This document shows, piece by piece, positions 34,310-43,514 of a stretch of DNA of 64,000 bases. Origin of the DNA: Firmicutes bacterium ASF500 (GTDB lineage: Bacteria; Bacillota; Clostridia; Oscillospirales; Oscillospiraceae); assembly GCA_000492175.2 (NCBI GenBank), contig CP097573.1:2170001-2234000 (forward strand). Reading direction: 5' to 3'. Position numbers and translations under genes: made by a program. Under the pieces are notes generated by a model. The model made no database searches. It worked only from the letters and a program-made list of their open reading frames with translations, and had not been told where the DNA came from. Position 1 is the stretch's first letter. Every line of letters starts with the position of its first letter.

Positions 34310-34975
34310 TTACTCCCCTCCGCTCTTTTTGGGCTTCTCCGGCTTCAAATAGCCGCTCAGACCGGTGGAGAGCAGCTGGAATACGGTGTCCTCAGTCTCC
34401 TCATTGTTGGGGAGGGTGCCCTCCACCACATACTTGGCGTACATCACGGTGGAGGTAAGAACGTGGTGCCACAACAGGTCCTGGTTAATCCTCTCCAACG
34501 CGGGAAACGTCTTCATAAAGAGCTGGACCATTCTGGCGAATGTTTTAAAATAAGTAAAATCCCGGGTCTTGTCATACTTTGGGAAAAAGGCGCTGTCGCG
34601 GAAGCGGTGATAAAAGACGGTCTCATCCGGGTGCGCCGTCCAGAACCGGAAATAGGGCAGCCACAGGCCTTTTACCGCGCCCATAGGGTCGGTGAGCATG
34701 GTAAAAGGGTTGAGCTTCAAATGGTCGAAGATAGCCGCCGCCTGCTTGTCCACGTAGGTGAAGCACTCCTCGATCATCTGGTCCTTACTCTCGAAATGGC
34801 GGTACAGCGCCCCGGGGGAAATCCCCGCCAGCTCGCTGACGTTCTGGATGCGCACACCCTCAAGGCCGTATTGGCGTACAGCCTTGATTGCCGCCATAAT
34901 GATCCTCGTTTTGGTGTCGTCCAGGATAACCACTTCCCTCCAGGCGCCGCCTCCGGTGTCGTTCCGGACACACAT
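34310..34975 (-). CDS. TetR/AcrR-family regulator
   Basis: The 221-residue protein has a TetR DNA-binding domain: AAIKAVRQYGLEGVRIQNVS and GISPGALYRHFESKDQMIEE. The ligand domain is helical and ends in a basic KPEKPKKSGGE tail. The start is uncertain. A TTGTCA-17-TATAAT promoter (-10 at 34974-34979) overlaps the first ATG, so the true start may be a few codons later. It is divergent from ydcF. Confidence 0.85.
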   Translation of the reverse strand: MCVRNDTGGGAWREVVILDDTKTRIIMAAIKAVRQYGLEGVRIQNVSELAGISPGALYRHFESKDQMIEECFTYVDKQAAAIFDHLKLNPFTMLTDPMGAVKGLWLPYFRFWTAHPDETVFYHRFRDSAFFPKYDKTRDFTYFKTFARMVQLFMKTFPALERINQDLLWHHVLTSTVMYAKYVVEGTLPNNEETEDTVFQLLSTGLSGYLKPEKPKKSGGE

Positions 34976-35067
34976 TATACACTACTCCATTTCTCTTGAC
35001 AATACTTTTTTCTATAGTTTGGAGTGTGATATAATATCCTTTAAAAGCGTAAAGAAAGGAGCAGAGT

Positions 35068-35724
35068 ATGGAGCTTGAAAACAGGACCCTGGAGGACGCC
35101 CGGCGTCTCTTTGACTTCCTATCGGAGGGGGATGAGGGGCCGGAGACAGTAGATATCGTGCTGGCTATGGGCGGTCAGGATTTGGAGGTGGCGGACACGG
35201 CGGCGGCGGCTTTTTTTGACAAAAAAGCCCAGCTTCTCATTTGCAGCGGAGGCTTCGGCAAGGACACCTCCGCCCTCTTCCGGGAGGAGGAGGCGGTGCT
35301 GTATGGCCGGCGGTGTCTGGAGCTGGGGGTGCCGGAGGACCGGCTCGTTCTGGAGCGGTCGGCTGCGAACTCCGGGGAAAACTTTCGCTTCACCCGGGAG
35401 CTGCTGGCCCGGCGGGGCGTGTTCCCCAGGACCGGCGTGGTGGCCTGCAAGCCCTATATGGCCCGGCGGGCCTGGGCCACGGGGGCGAAGCAGTGGCCCG
35501 AGGTGAGCTGGAGCGTGGCCCGGCCCCGGTGCGGGCTTTTGGAGTATGTGGACCGGGGTCGGGACATGAGGACCGTCCTGGAGCTGATGGTGGGCGACCT
35601 CCAGCGCCTGCGGGTCTACGGCGGGCGCTTCCAGGCCCCGGTGGAGGTCCCGGAGAACATCTGGGCCGCCTATGAACGGCTGGCGGCGGAGGGCTTTGAC
35701 CGGTATGTCATCAGGGAAATCTGA
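35068..35724 (+). CDS. YdcF/ElyC-family (DUF218) protein
   Basis: The 218-residue protein has DIVLAMGGQD, LLICSGGFGKDTSALFREEE, the LERSAANSGENFRFTRELLA motif and VVACKPYMARRAW, which fit the DUF218 fold with its conserved acidic and Asn residues. It has no membrane anchor and is therefore the soluble YdcF type. AAGGAG precedes the ATG. Its target is unknown. Confidence 0.82.
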   Translation: MELENRTLEDARRLFDFLSEGDEGPETVDIVLAMGGQDLEVADTAAAAFFDKKAQLLICSGGFGKDTSALFREEEAVLYGRRCLELGVPEDRLVLERSAANSGENFRFTRELLARRGVFPRTGVVACKPYMARRAWATGAKQWPEVSWSVARPRCGLLEYVDRGRDMRTVLELMVGDLQRLRVYGGRFQAPVEVPENIWAAYERLAAEGFDRYVIREI

Positions 35725-35793
35725 ACTTTCTTCCGCGGGTTGGTGAAAATCGTCCGCATTTTGGATTCTGCGCCCATAATCGTCAGCTTGGGA

Positions 35794-35822
35794 TTGCACA
35801 TTGCACAAATCTATGATACAAT
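35794..35822 (+). promoter_or_regulatory. Promoter of the sialic-acid-type cluster
   Basis: TTGCAC, 17 bases and TACAAT. The direct repeat TTGCACATTGCACA covers the -35 box and could be a regulator site, perhaps for the RpiR protein. Confidence 0.5.
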
Positions 35823-35884
35823 TCCACTGTAAAGCACCCTGGTTGTACAATTTTTTATGGATATGCTTTAAGGAGGAACCGTTT

Positions 35885-37258
35885 ATGAACAGATTTGGAA
35901 TCCAAGTGGAGCTGAAGAATGTCCCCTCTCTGGACCCGGAGTTTATCCCCCTGATGCGCTTTAACCACGCCTTTTTGGAGGGCGCCAAAAAGCCTGTGGG
36001 CATCGCCGTGGAGCGGGCCGGCGGTCAGATGGCCGTCCGACACACCTTCATTCACGGCACCCCCGAAATGGCCGAGGCGGACCTGTATTATGTGGAGCGG
36101 CTGATCAAGACCATGCTCTGGATGTATGGCGGCTACTGCGTCCAGATCACCGACCGGGACCTGTGCGAACGGCTGAACCAGCTCTATGGGCCGGAGGGTC
36201 CCCAGTGGTTCGATGCGGATTTCATGCACAATGTGTTTGAGGCTCCTTTTATGATCGTCTATGTGGACGAGATCCCCGAGGAGAAGAACAGCCCCAAGGC
36301 CATCGGCGGCCACCTGGACGGCTGCCGCATCGGCTTCGACGCCGGCGGCTCCGACCGGAAGGTGTCCGCCGTGGTGGATGGGGAAACCGTCTTCTCCGAA
36401 GAGGTGGTCTGGTTCCCCAAAATCAACGCCGACCCGGATTACCACTATGAGGGCATCGTGGCCGCGCTGAAATCGGCCGCAGAGCATATGCCCCGGGTGG
36501 ACGCGGTAGGGGTCAGCTCTGCCGGCGTGTTTATCAACGACCGGACCATGCGGGCCTCCCTCTTTCTCCAGGTCCCCCCCGACCTCTATGACGCCAAGGT
36601 GAAGGATATCTACATCCGCGCCATCCGGGACACCTTTGGCGGCGTGCCCTACGCCGTCATCAACGACGGCGACGTGTCCGCCCTGGCGGGGGCCATGAGC
36701 CTGGAGGACAACAACGTGCTGGGCATCGCCATGGGCACCAGCGAGGCGGTGGGCTATGTGGACGAAGAGGGCCGCATCACCGGCTGGCTCAACGAACTGG
36801 CCTTCGTCCCCGTGGACGCCAACCCCGACGCTATGCGGGACGAGTGGAGCGGCGACATCGGCTGCGGCGTGAAATACTTCTCCCAGGACGGCGTCATCAA
36901 GCTGGCTCCCCGTGCGGGCATCGAGCTGGACGAGAGCCTCAGTCCCGCCGAGAAGCTGAAGGTGGTCCAGAAGCTGATGGCGGAGGACGACCCCCGGGCC
37001 GCTAAGGTCTATGAGTCCATCGGCATCTACCTGGGCCACACCCTGGCCTACTACCACGAGCTCTACGGCTGCCGCCATGTCCTCCTTCTGGGCCGGGTCA
37101 TGAGCGGCAAGGGCGGCGACCTGATTCTGGACACCGCCAAGAAGGTGCTGGCCGAGGAGTACCCCGAGGCGGCGAAGATGGTCCCCGAGCTGCCCGACGA
37201 GAAGTTCCGCCGTGTGGGCCAGTCCATGGCCGCGGCCAGCCTGCCGGAGATCGTGTAG
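35885..37258 (+). CDS. ROK-family sugar kinase, atypical
   Basis: The 457-residue protein is longer than usual ROK kinases (about 300). A roughly 140-residue N-terminal part of unknown fold precedes the phosphate-binding start IGFDAGGSDRKVSAVVDGE. VINDGDVSALAGA holds the likely catalytic Asp, and GIAMGTSEAVGYVDEEG the second phosphate loop. The usual Cys-rich zinc motif CxCGxxGCxE is absent. In this cluster it may phosphorylate N-acetylmannosamine or N-acetylglucosamine. AAGGAGGAACC precedes the ATG. Confidence 0.7.
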   Translation: MNRFGIQVELKNVPSLDPEFIPLMRFNHAFLEGAKKPVGIAVERAGGQMAVRHTFIHGTPEMAEADLYYVERLIKTMLWMYGGYCVQITDRDLCERLNQLYGPEGPQWFDADFMHNVFEAPFMIVYVDEIPEEKNSPKAIGGHLDGCRIGFDAGGSDRKVSAVVDGETVFSEEVVWFPKINADPDYHYEGIVAALKSAAEHMPRVDAVGVSSAGVFINDRTMRASLFLQVPPDLYDAKVKDIYIRAIRDTFGGVPYAVINDGDVSALAGAMSLEDNNVLGIAMGTSEAVGYVDEEGRITGWLNELAFVPVDANPDAMRDEWSGDIGCGVKYFSQDGVIKLAPRAGIELDESLSPAEKLKVVQKLMAEDDPRAAKVYESIGIYLGHTLAYYHELYGCRHVLLLGRVMSGKGGDLILDTAKKVLAEEYPEAAKMVPELPDEKFRRVGQSMAAASLPEIV

Positions 37259-37279
37259 GGGAACGCCACCGCGGGCCCT

Positions 37280-37361
37280 GTAGGGCGGGACGACTCGGCC
37301 CGCCGTCCCCGGAGAGCGGTATGCCCTCGGGAGACGGCGCGCCGGGGTCGTCGCGCCCTAC
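37280..37361. repeat. GTAGGGCGGGACGAC repeat family A, copy 3
   Basis: GTAGGGCGGGACGACTCGGC to GGGGTCGTCGCGCCCTAC, between the ROK and epimerase genes. Confidence 0.82.
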
Positions 37362-37426
37362 ACAAAAGGAGCCTGACCGCCTGCGGCGGGGAGGCATAAA
37401 TATCAAAACAAGAAAAGAGGTCAACT

Positions 37427-38632
37427 ATGGACCGTCAAGCGTTACAGAATGCCCAGTCCTGGGTGAAGAGCGAGCTGGAGCGCTCCGCTCAGTTCTGGCT
37501 GGACCACGGCATGGACAAGGAACACGGCGGGGTGTACACCTGCCTGGACCGGAAGGGCGAAATTTACTCCACCGACAAGAGCGTGTGGATGCAGGGCCGG
37601 TGCGGCTGGATCTACGCCTTCCTGTGCCACCACTACGGAGTGCGCCAGGAGTGGCTGGACGCCTCCAAGAGCTGTCTGGACTTTATGGAACAGTACTGCT
37701 TCAACCACGCGGCGGGGGACCGGATGTACTTTACCGTCACAGAGGACGGCAAGCCCCTGCGCCAGCGGCGGTACTACTTCTCCGAGGCCTTCTGCGCCAT
37801 CGCCAACGCGGAGTACTACGGCGTCACCGGGGACAAGGCCCGGCTGGAGCGGGCCCGCCAGTGCTACGACCTGTACTGGGACCTGAGCCAGGGCAAGCCC
37901 GACCCGGTGGGCATGGGCCCCAAGACCATCCCCGAGACCCGGTCTGGCCGGGCTTTCGGCGCGCCCATGATTATCCTCAACGTCACCGGCGTGATGCTGC
38001 GCACCGACCCAGAGCGGAAGACCCTCTATGAGGAGCGGGCCCAGCAGTGCGTGGACGACATCTTCAAGTACCACGTCAAGCCCGAGCTGAAATGCACCCT
38101 GGAGAACGTGGACGTGGACGGTACCCCCCGGCTGTACTACACCGAGGGCCGCACCGTCAACCCCGGTCACGACGTCGAGGGCGTCTGGTTCCTGCTGGAG
38201 CATGCCCAGCGCACCGGGGACAAGGAGTTGGTGGCCAAGGCGGCTCAGATGTTTGACTGGGCCATTGAGGCCGGATGGGATGACGAATACGGCGGACTGC
38301 TCTACTTCACCGACTGCCTGGGCAAGCCCCCCGAGGCCTACGAGCACGACATGAAGCTGTGGTGGCCCCACAACGAGATTCTGATTGCCTCCATGATGCT
38401 CTACCGGGACACCGGCGAGGAAAAGTATCTGGACTGGTTCTATAAGACCCTGGACTACTGCAAGGAGCACTTCGCCGACCCCGAGTTCGGCGAGTGGTAC
38501 GGCTACCTCCGCCGGGACGGCCTGCCCACACAGCCCAGCACCAAGGGCAGTACCTTCAAGGGCCCCTTCCATATGCCCCGGAGCATGATTCTGGTGGATA
38601 AGATGATCGGCGAGATTCTGGACCGGGCCTGA
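37427..38632 (+). CDS. N-acylglucosamine 2-epimerase family protein (AGE)
   Basis: The 401-residue protein has the (alpha/alpha)6-barrel layout of AGE/RenBP enzymes: WLDHGMDKEHGGVYTCLD, MQGRCGWIYAFLCHHYG, YYTEGRTVNPGHDVEGVWFL and AIEAGWDDEYGGLLYFTD. These interconvert N-acetylmannosamine and N-acetylglucosamine or epimerise other sugars. With the lyase homologue downstream, ManNAc is the likely substrate. A family A repeat separates it from the kinase. Confidence 0.88.
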   Translation: MDRQALQNAQSWVKSELERSAQFWLDHGMDKEHGGVYTCLDRKGEIYSTDKSVWMQGRCGWIYAFLCHHYGVRQEWLDASKSCLDFMEQYCFNHAAGDRMYFTVTEDGKPLRQRRYYFSEAFCAIANAEYYGVTGDKARLERARQCYDLYWDLSQGKPDPVGMGPKTIPETRSGRAFGAPMIILNVTGVMLRTDPERKTLYEERAQQCVDDIFKYHVKPELKCTLENVDVDGTPRLYYTEGRTVNPGHDVEGVWFLLEHAQRTGDKELVAKAAQMFDWAIEAGWDDEYGGLLYFTDCLGKPPEAYEHDMKLWWPHNEILIASMMLYRDTGEEKYLDWFYKTLDYCKEHFADPEFGEWYGYLRRDGLPTQPSTKGSTFKGPFHMPRSMILVDKMIGEILDRA

Positions 38633-38656
38633 CGGCCCTCTGATTGGAGGCGCACC

Positions 38657-39505
38657 GTGGAGAAAAATATTCTGGCCCAGATGCTCCAGGAGTATGAGAG
38701 CTTCACCCGCTCCGAGCGGAAGATCGCCGACTATGTGCTGGAGCACCAGAAGGAGACCCAGTATATCAGCATCACCGATCTGAGCAACCAGTGCGAGGTG
38801 GCTGTGTCCACGGTGTCGCTGTTCTGCCGGAAGCTGAAGTTGGCCGGGTTCAACGACTTTAAGCTGGAGCTGGCCCGGGCGGCCTCCCCCGCCGGCGGGG
38901 CGGGAATCGGGTCGGGGGGCCGGGGGGCCTCCACCCCCACCGCCGTGAAGGACAAGGTCCTCCGGGAGGCCCAGGACGCCCTGACCAATGCCTACCATAT
39001 GCTGGCCGAGCGGGAGGTGGCCCGGGCGGCCGACCTGCTGCGGGACGCGGGCCAGGTGATCTGCCTGGGCCAGGGAAACCATTCGGTGGTTGCCCTGGCG
39101 GCCTGGGCGCAGTTCTCCACAACCTCCTCCAAGTTCAAGACCATTCAGGACTCCCATATGCAGATGGTGACCCTGTCCACCCTGTCCAAGACGGATGTGG
39201 TCCTCTACTTCTCCTACTCCGGGGCCACCCATGAGGTGCTGTCGGCGGCGGAGGTGATCCGGAACCGGGGGGCCAGGCTGATTCTGGTGACCCGGTATCT
39301 CAACTCCCCGGCCAGCGCCTACGCCGACGTGGTCCTGCTGTGCGGGCCCAACGAGCTGCCCTTTCAGTTCGGCTCCTCCGCCGCGCTGGTCGCCCAGCTC
39401 TATGTGGTGGAGGTCCTCCTCAGCGAGTTCGTCCGCCGGGACCCGGAGCGGGCGGAGGCCAACCGCCAGTCGGTGGGCAAGGCGCTGACCCAGAAGTGCG
39501 TATAA
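38657..39505 (+). CDS. MurR/RpiR-family transcriptional regulator
   Basis: The 282-residue protein has an N-terminal RpiR helix-turn-helix (LQEYESFTRSERKIADYVLE, then TDLSNQCEVAVSTVSLFCRK). A Gly/Ala-rich linker and a C-terminal SIS sugar-phosphate-sensing domain (VICLGQGNHSVVALAAW, YFSYSGATHEVLSAAE) follow. It probably senses an amino-sugar phosphate and controls this cluster. The start is GTG after TTGGAGG. Confidence 0.9.
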   Translation: MEKNILAQMLQEYESFTRSERKIADYVLEHQKETQYISITDLSNQCEVAVSTVSLFCRKLKLAGFNDFKLELARAASPAGGAGIGSGGRGASTPTAVKDKVLREAQDALTNAYHMLAEREVARAADLLRDAGQVICLGQGNHSVVALAAWAQFSTTSSKFKTIQDSHMQMVTLSTLSKTDVVLYFSYSGATHEVLSAAEVIRNRGARLILVTRYLNSPASAYADVVLLCGPNELPFQFGSSAALVAQLYVVEVLLSEFVRRDPERAEANRQSVGKALTQKCV

Positions 39506-39546
39506 GCCCGGGGCCGACGGCCTCTTGATAGAAAGGAAGCGCGATT

Positions 39547-40176
39547 TTGGGCGGATTTTTTAACCCGGAAAAGGGAATATGGGCCTGGCTCAGCACCATG
39601 GTGGATGTGTGCGGGCTGTCCATTGTGTGGATTTTTCTGTGCCTGCCGGTGGTGACCATCGGCCCGGCCACGGCGGCGCTGTATTACACTGTGGTCAAGT
39701 GCGTCCGGGGCCGGGAGAGCGGGGCCTTTGGATACTATTTCCGCTCCTTCCTGAGCGGCTTCAAGACCGGACTCCTGGCGACCCTGGCCGTCCTTCCGGC
39801 GGCTCTGCTGCTGTGGATGGGGCACGACGTGGTGCGCTGGTACGGAACAAACCTGGGCGGAGCGGCCTATATCCTCTACGTGGCCTACTACTTCGCCCTG
39901 ATTGTCCCCGGAGGGGTGCTGTGCTGGCTGTTCCCCCTCCTGGGCCGGTTTGAATACAGCCTGAAGGACCTGTTCCGCACTGCCCTCCAGCTTTCCATCG
40001 CCCACCTGCCCAGCACGGTGGTGGTGGTGCTCCTCACCGCCCAGACAGCCGTGTTCTGCCTCGAGCGCTGGTGGCCGGTGCTGTTTATGCCCTCGGTGGC
40101 CATGCTGCTGGTTTCCCTGTTCACCGAGCGGATTTTTGCGAAATACTCCCCGGAGCTGTCCCCCGAGGAGGAGTAA
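39547..40176 (+). CDS. YesL family (DUF624) membrane protein
   Basis: This 209-residue protein has about five membrane segments and the YesL signature FLCLPVVTIGPATAALYYTV. YesL proteins accompany carbohydrate ABC transporters in Firmicutes, with unknown function. The start codon is TTG, preceded by GAAAGGAAG. It is the last plus-strand gene before a convergent pair. Confidence 0.88.
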   Translation: MGGFFNPEKGIWAWLSTMVDVCGLSIVWIFLCLPVVTIGPATAALYYTVVKCVRGRESGAFGYYFRSFLSGFKTGLLATLAVLPAALLLWMGHDVVRWYGTNLGGAAYILYVAYYFALIVPGGVLCWLFPLLGRFEYSLKDLFRTALQLSIAHLPSTVVVVLLTAQTAVFCLERWWPVLFMPSVAMLLVSLFTERIFAKYSPELSPEEE

Positions 40177-40181
40177 AAAAA

Positions 40182-40207
40182 AGTCTGCCCCACGGGCAGA
40201 CTTTTTT
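40182..40207. terminator. Bidirectional terminator
   Basis: AGTCTGCCC, loop CAC, GGGCAGACT with A and T tracts on the two sides, placed between the convergent yesL-type and DUF4261-type genes. Confidence 0.9.
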
Positions 40208-40214
40208 AGTCCAG

Positions 40215-41057
40215 TCAAACGCCGCCGCCCACAATGAACAGCGCGCCCTTCAGCTCCTTGAACACCGACGGATTCCCCGGTGTAAACGCAATGGTGTCCG
40301 TATCCCGATAGAGCTCCCGCCCGGTGATCTGGAACATGGACATAAGATACAGCTTCTCGTGGAGCTCCGGCCAGGGGGATTTGGCGTCCAGGAACCACAG
40401 CTCCAGAAAGCCGAACTGTCTCAGGCCCCAGGTGCCCACCATAGGGACCTCCCCCTTCTGGCCGCTGCGGATGCTGATCCACAGGGGGACGGGGAAGTAC
40501 TCCGGGTCCTCCCAGTTTTTCTCCAGAATGGCGGCGTGGTAGAGATAGACCCTCCGGCTGATGAGCAGCTCGGCGCTGGTGAGAAAGAGGCCCGCGGCCC
40601 TGTCCAGTCCGACCAGCGCCCCGGCCAGCCGGGTGAACAGGCGGCAGACCCGGCGCTTTTCCGCCAGCGAGGTCCCGCCTCCCTTCTGGGCCAGCACCAG
40701 GAAGGCCCTGTGGGACAGAAGCTCCTCCCGTTCCTGGGGGGAGAACAGCCCCTCCTGGAGGGAGGAGAGGTCGTAGACCTCCGCCGGGTGAGGCATAGCC
40801 AGATAGCTGCAAAAGAACTCCACACCCTCCAGCCGGATTGTCATGGCGGGGGCGTTGGGGGCGCTGTTGTCCGTGGAGACCAGGGCCTGAGCGCCGAACC
40901 GCTCCTCCACCGCCTTAGTCACGGCGGCCCACCCTACGTCTTCCCCCAGCAGGATTACGGCGGCGGTGTCGGGCTCCGGAGCGGAGCCGGGTCCTGCGGG
41001 GGGCTTCGGGGCTGGGGCCGGCTCTTTTTTGCCCTTGAAGCGATCAAAAAACCCCAT
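40215..41057 (-). CDS. DUF4261-like protein of unknown function
   Basis: The 280-residue protein has a basic N-terminus and a Pro/Ala linker. The alpha/beta body has CSYLAMPHPAEVYDLSSLQE and VPLWISIRSGQKGEVPMVGT, TWGLRQFGFLELWFLDA, which resembles DUF4261 proteins. No membrane segment is seen. The ATG at 41057 lies six bases after GGAGGG. It sits with the SGNH hydrolase on the minus strand, inside but opposite to the sugar cluster. Confidence 0.6.
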   Translation of the reverse strand: MGFFDRFKGKKEPAPAPKPPAGPGSAPEPDTAAVILLGEDVGWAAVTKAVEERFGAQALVSTDNSAPNAPAMTIRLEGVEFFCSYLAMPHPAEVYDLSSLQEGLFSPQEREELLSHRAFLVLAQKGGGTSLAEKRRVCRLFTRLAGALVGLDRAAGLFLTSAELLISRRVYLYHAAILEKNWEDPEYFPVPLWISIRSGQKGEVPMVGTWGLRQFGFLELWFLDAKSPWPELHEKLYLMSMFQITGRELYRDTDTIAFTPGNPSVFKELKGALFIVGGGV

Positions 41058-41078
41058 CAAAATCCCTCCAGACGCCGG

Positions 41079-41732
41079 TCAGGGCAGCAGCCCCGGGACC
41101 AGCTCCGCCAGGAGCGCGGCCAGCTGGGCGTGGCCCTTTTTGGTCAGGTGCATCCCGTCCACGGAGTTGAATTCGCAGCTCTTGGCGTCCATGTAGTGGG
41201 CCCCCACCAATTTGGCGGTCTTTTGATAGTACTGGGGCAGCTCCCGGGATTTTTCCAGACAGCCCTTTCCCATGGGCACGCCGCACTCGTTGGACTCCAT
41301 CTCCGGGCGGATGGGGGGCGGGCAGACGATGAGGATGTTGGGGGCGTGGTCCCCCCAGCAGTCCACGCTCTGGGCCTTGCGGACCAGCCGCTCCATGCCG
41401 ATGCCGATGCAGGCGGCGTTGGCCCCCAGCCGCTCCTTGGTGTCGTTGGTGCCCAGCATGATCACCAGCAGGTCAATCACCTCGTGGCTTTTCAGCAGGG
41501 AGTAAATCACCGTCAGGGCGTCCATGGTCTCGTGGAGGGGGTCGGGGAAGACGGTGGTCCGACCGGACAGGCCCTCCTCCGTCACCAGAAAGTCCGGGCC
41601 CAGGGCCTTTTGCAGCAGACAGGTCCAACGCTCGTCCTCGTTGAAGCGGATGCCGCCGTCAGCGCAGTCGGCAGGGTCGGCGCAGTAGCCGTGCGTGTTG
41701 GAATCGCCCAGGCAGAGAATGTGTTTTTTCAT
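41079..41732 (-). CDS. SGNH/GDSL-family hydrolase
   Basis: The 217-residue esterase has block I ILCLGDSNTHGY (nucleophile Ser), block III IMLGTNDTK and block V DGMHLTKKGH (catalytic Asp and His). No signal peptide is present, so it is probably cytoplasmic. Within a sialic-acid-like cluster it could remove O-acetyl groups, but this is only inference from position. Confidence 0.88.
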   Translation of the reverse strand: MKKHILCLGDSNTHGYCADPADCADGGIRFNEDERWTCLLQKALGPDFLVTEEGLSGRTTVFPDPLHETMDALTVIYSLLKSHEVIDLLVIMLGTNDTKERLGANAACIGIGMERLVRKAQSVDCWGDHAPNILIVCPPPIRPEMESNECGVPMGKGCLEKSRELPQYYQKTAKLVGAHYMDAKSCEFNSVDGMHLTKKGHAQLAALLAELVPGLLP

Positions 41733-41917
41733 AAGCTGTCATCCTTTCTGAACGGAACGCATATAGTTCGGATATCATAAGGCTAGCAGTTTTTTTCTGT
41801 TTGTCAAGGGAGAGCGAACAATTTTTTATTTCCATGATGCAGGTTGCACAAAAATCGAAATTATTTTTGTAATTTCCCATGAATTACGGTTTTTTACAAA
41901 AATTTTTTCGATTTTGA

Positions 41918-41946
41918 TTGACAGAGCGGAAAGATACTTGTATAAT
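41918..41946 (+). promoter_or_regulatory. Perfect promoter of the ABC transporter operon
   Basis: TTGACA, 17 bases and TATAAT lie 60 bases before the binding-protein gene. The upstream 41760-41917 stretch is AT-rich and holds no supported gene. Confidence 0.8.
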
Positions 41947-42005
41947 TTACACATTGACCCCAGCCTTGCGTCTAAATTTTTTGTGAAATTAAAGGAGGAA
42001 CCGCA

Positions 42006-43400
42006 ATGAAGATGAAAAAACTGATCGCGGCCGCGCTGGCCATGTCCATGACCCTGGCCTTAGCTGCCTGTGGAGGCGGCGGAACCGCCTCCAGCAATCC
42101 TTCCTCTGGCAGCCAGCCCGCTGGCAGCACCCCCGCCGCCAGCAGCCAGCCCGCCGCCAGCAACCCCGCCCCCTCCGGCGCGTCGGAGATCACCCTGTGG
42201 ACCTACCCCATCGGCAACTGGAAGGATGAGAACGAGGTCAAGAAGCTGACCGACGCCTTCACCGCCGAGACCGGCGTGGCCGTCAAGGTGGAGTATCTGG
42301 ACTACACCGCCGGCGACGACCGCGTGAACACCGCCATCACCGCCAAGGGTACCCCCGACCTGATTATGGAGGGTCCCGAGCGCCTGGTCGCCAACTGGGG
42401 CGCCAACGGCCACATGGTGGACCTGAAGGACATGTTTGACGAGACCGACCTGGCCGAGATCAACGGCGTCAACGAGGGCGTCATGAAGGCCTGCACCCAC
42501 ACCAACGGCGCTGTGTATGAGTATCCTCTGGTTATGACCGCTCACTGCATGGCCATCAACAAGAACGCCTTTGAGGAGGCCGGCGCTCTCCAGTATGTGG
42601 ATCTGGAGAACCACACCTGGACCACCGAGAACTTCATCAAGGCAGTTGAGGCTCTGTCCGGCAAGTTCGACGGCACCGTGGGCGCTGTCTTCTGCGCTGG
42701 CCAGGGCGGCGACCAGGGCACCCGCGCCCTCGTCAACAACCTCTACGGCGGCACCTTCACCAACGCCGAGCACACCAAGTACCTGTGGAACGACCCCAAC
42801 AACGTCAAGGCTCTGGAGCAGCTGAAGGGCATGAAGGGCATCGCCTTTGACCCCTCTCTGGATGGCGGCAAGGAGATCACCGCTTTCTATCAGGGCATCC
42901 TGAAGATGGCATTCTGCTGGAACATCGCCCAGCAGCTGGACCCCAACGGCGCTGGCACCGGCGCTGAGAAGACCATCACCGGCGACGACATCGTGTTCAT
43001 GAGCTTCCCCTCTGAGAACGGCGAGTCTCAGCTGTGCGGCGGCATCTGGGGCTTCGGCATTTTCGACAACGGCGACCAGGCCCGCATCGACGCCTCCAAG
43101 CAGTTCATCAAGTTCATGTGCGACTCCGCCCACACTGTGGATGCCGTGAAGACCGCCAACTACTTCGCCGTCCGCACTGCCGCCGAGGGCACCGACCTGT
43201 CCAGCATCTGGGCCGACAACCCCATCATGGCCGAGTACACCAAGCTGATGCCTTACCTGGGCGACTACTACCAGGTCACCACCGGCTGGGCCGCCGCTCG
43301 TACCGAGTGGTGGAACATGCTCCAGGAGGTCGGCACCGGCGCTGACGTTGCCACCGTGCTGGAGGCCCACGAGGCCGCCGCCAACTCAGCCGCGGGCTGA
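42006..43400 (+). CDS. Sugar ABC transporter substrate-binding lipoprotein
   Basis: This 464-residue family 1 binding protein has a lipoprotein signal (MKMKK start, LAAC lipobox, Cys22). A Ser/Pro/Ala/Gly linker (about 27-60) leads to a mature domain beginning ITLWTYPIGNWKDENEVKKL. The MalE-like fold is clear. With the two permeases and the lyase homologue downstream, the ligand may be sialic acid or a related glycan. A strong hairpin follows the gene and may keep its expression above that of the permeases. Confidence 0.9.
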   Translation: MKMKKLIAAALAMSMTLALAACGGGGTASSNPSSGSQPAGSTPAASSQPAASNPAPSGASEITLWTYPIGNWKDENEVKKLTDAFTAETGVAVKVEYLDYTAGDDRVNTAITAKGTPDLIMEGPERLVANWGANGHMVDLKDMFDETDLAEINGVNEGVMKACTHTNGAVYEYPLVMTAHCMAINKNAFEEAGALQYVDLENHTWTTENFIKAVEALSGKFDGTVGAVFCAGQGGDQGTRALVNNLYGGTFTNAEHTKYLWNDPNNVKALEQLKGMKGIAFDPSLDGGKEITAFYQGILKMAFCWNIAQQLDPNGAGTGAEKTITGDDIVFMSFPSENGESQLCGGIWGFGIFDNGDQARIDASKQFIKFMCDSAHTVDAVKTANYFAVRTAAEGTDLSSIWADNPIMAEYTKLMPYLGDYYQVTTGWAAARTEWWNMLQEVGTGADVATVLEAHEAAANSAAG

Positions 43401-43429
43401 TTTCGGAACCTAACATAATAAGGGCTTCG

Positions 43430-43467
43430 CGCGCCCCCTCTCCGCTTCCGCGCGGGGAGGGGGCGCG
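43430..43467 (+). terminator. Strong hairpin between binding protein and permeases
   Basis: CGCGCCCCCTCTCCGC and GCGGGGAGGGGGCGCG pair with one wobble and are followed by TCTAGTTTT. It probably acts as a partial terminator or an RNA-end stabiliser. Confidence 0.7.
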
Positions 43468-43514
43468 TCTAGTTTTCCAGTAATTGAGAGATTTGAGAGA
43501 AAGGGGTGTCTACC

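Noticed and set aside
37442-39232. Minus-strand open frame of about 596 codons
   Set aside because: It is antisense to the epimerase and RpiR genes, both well supported.
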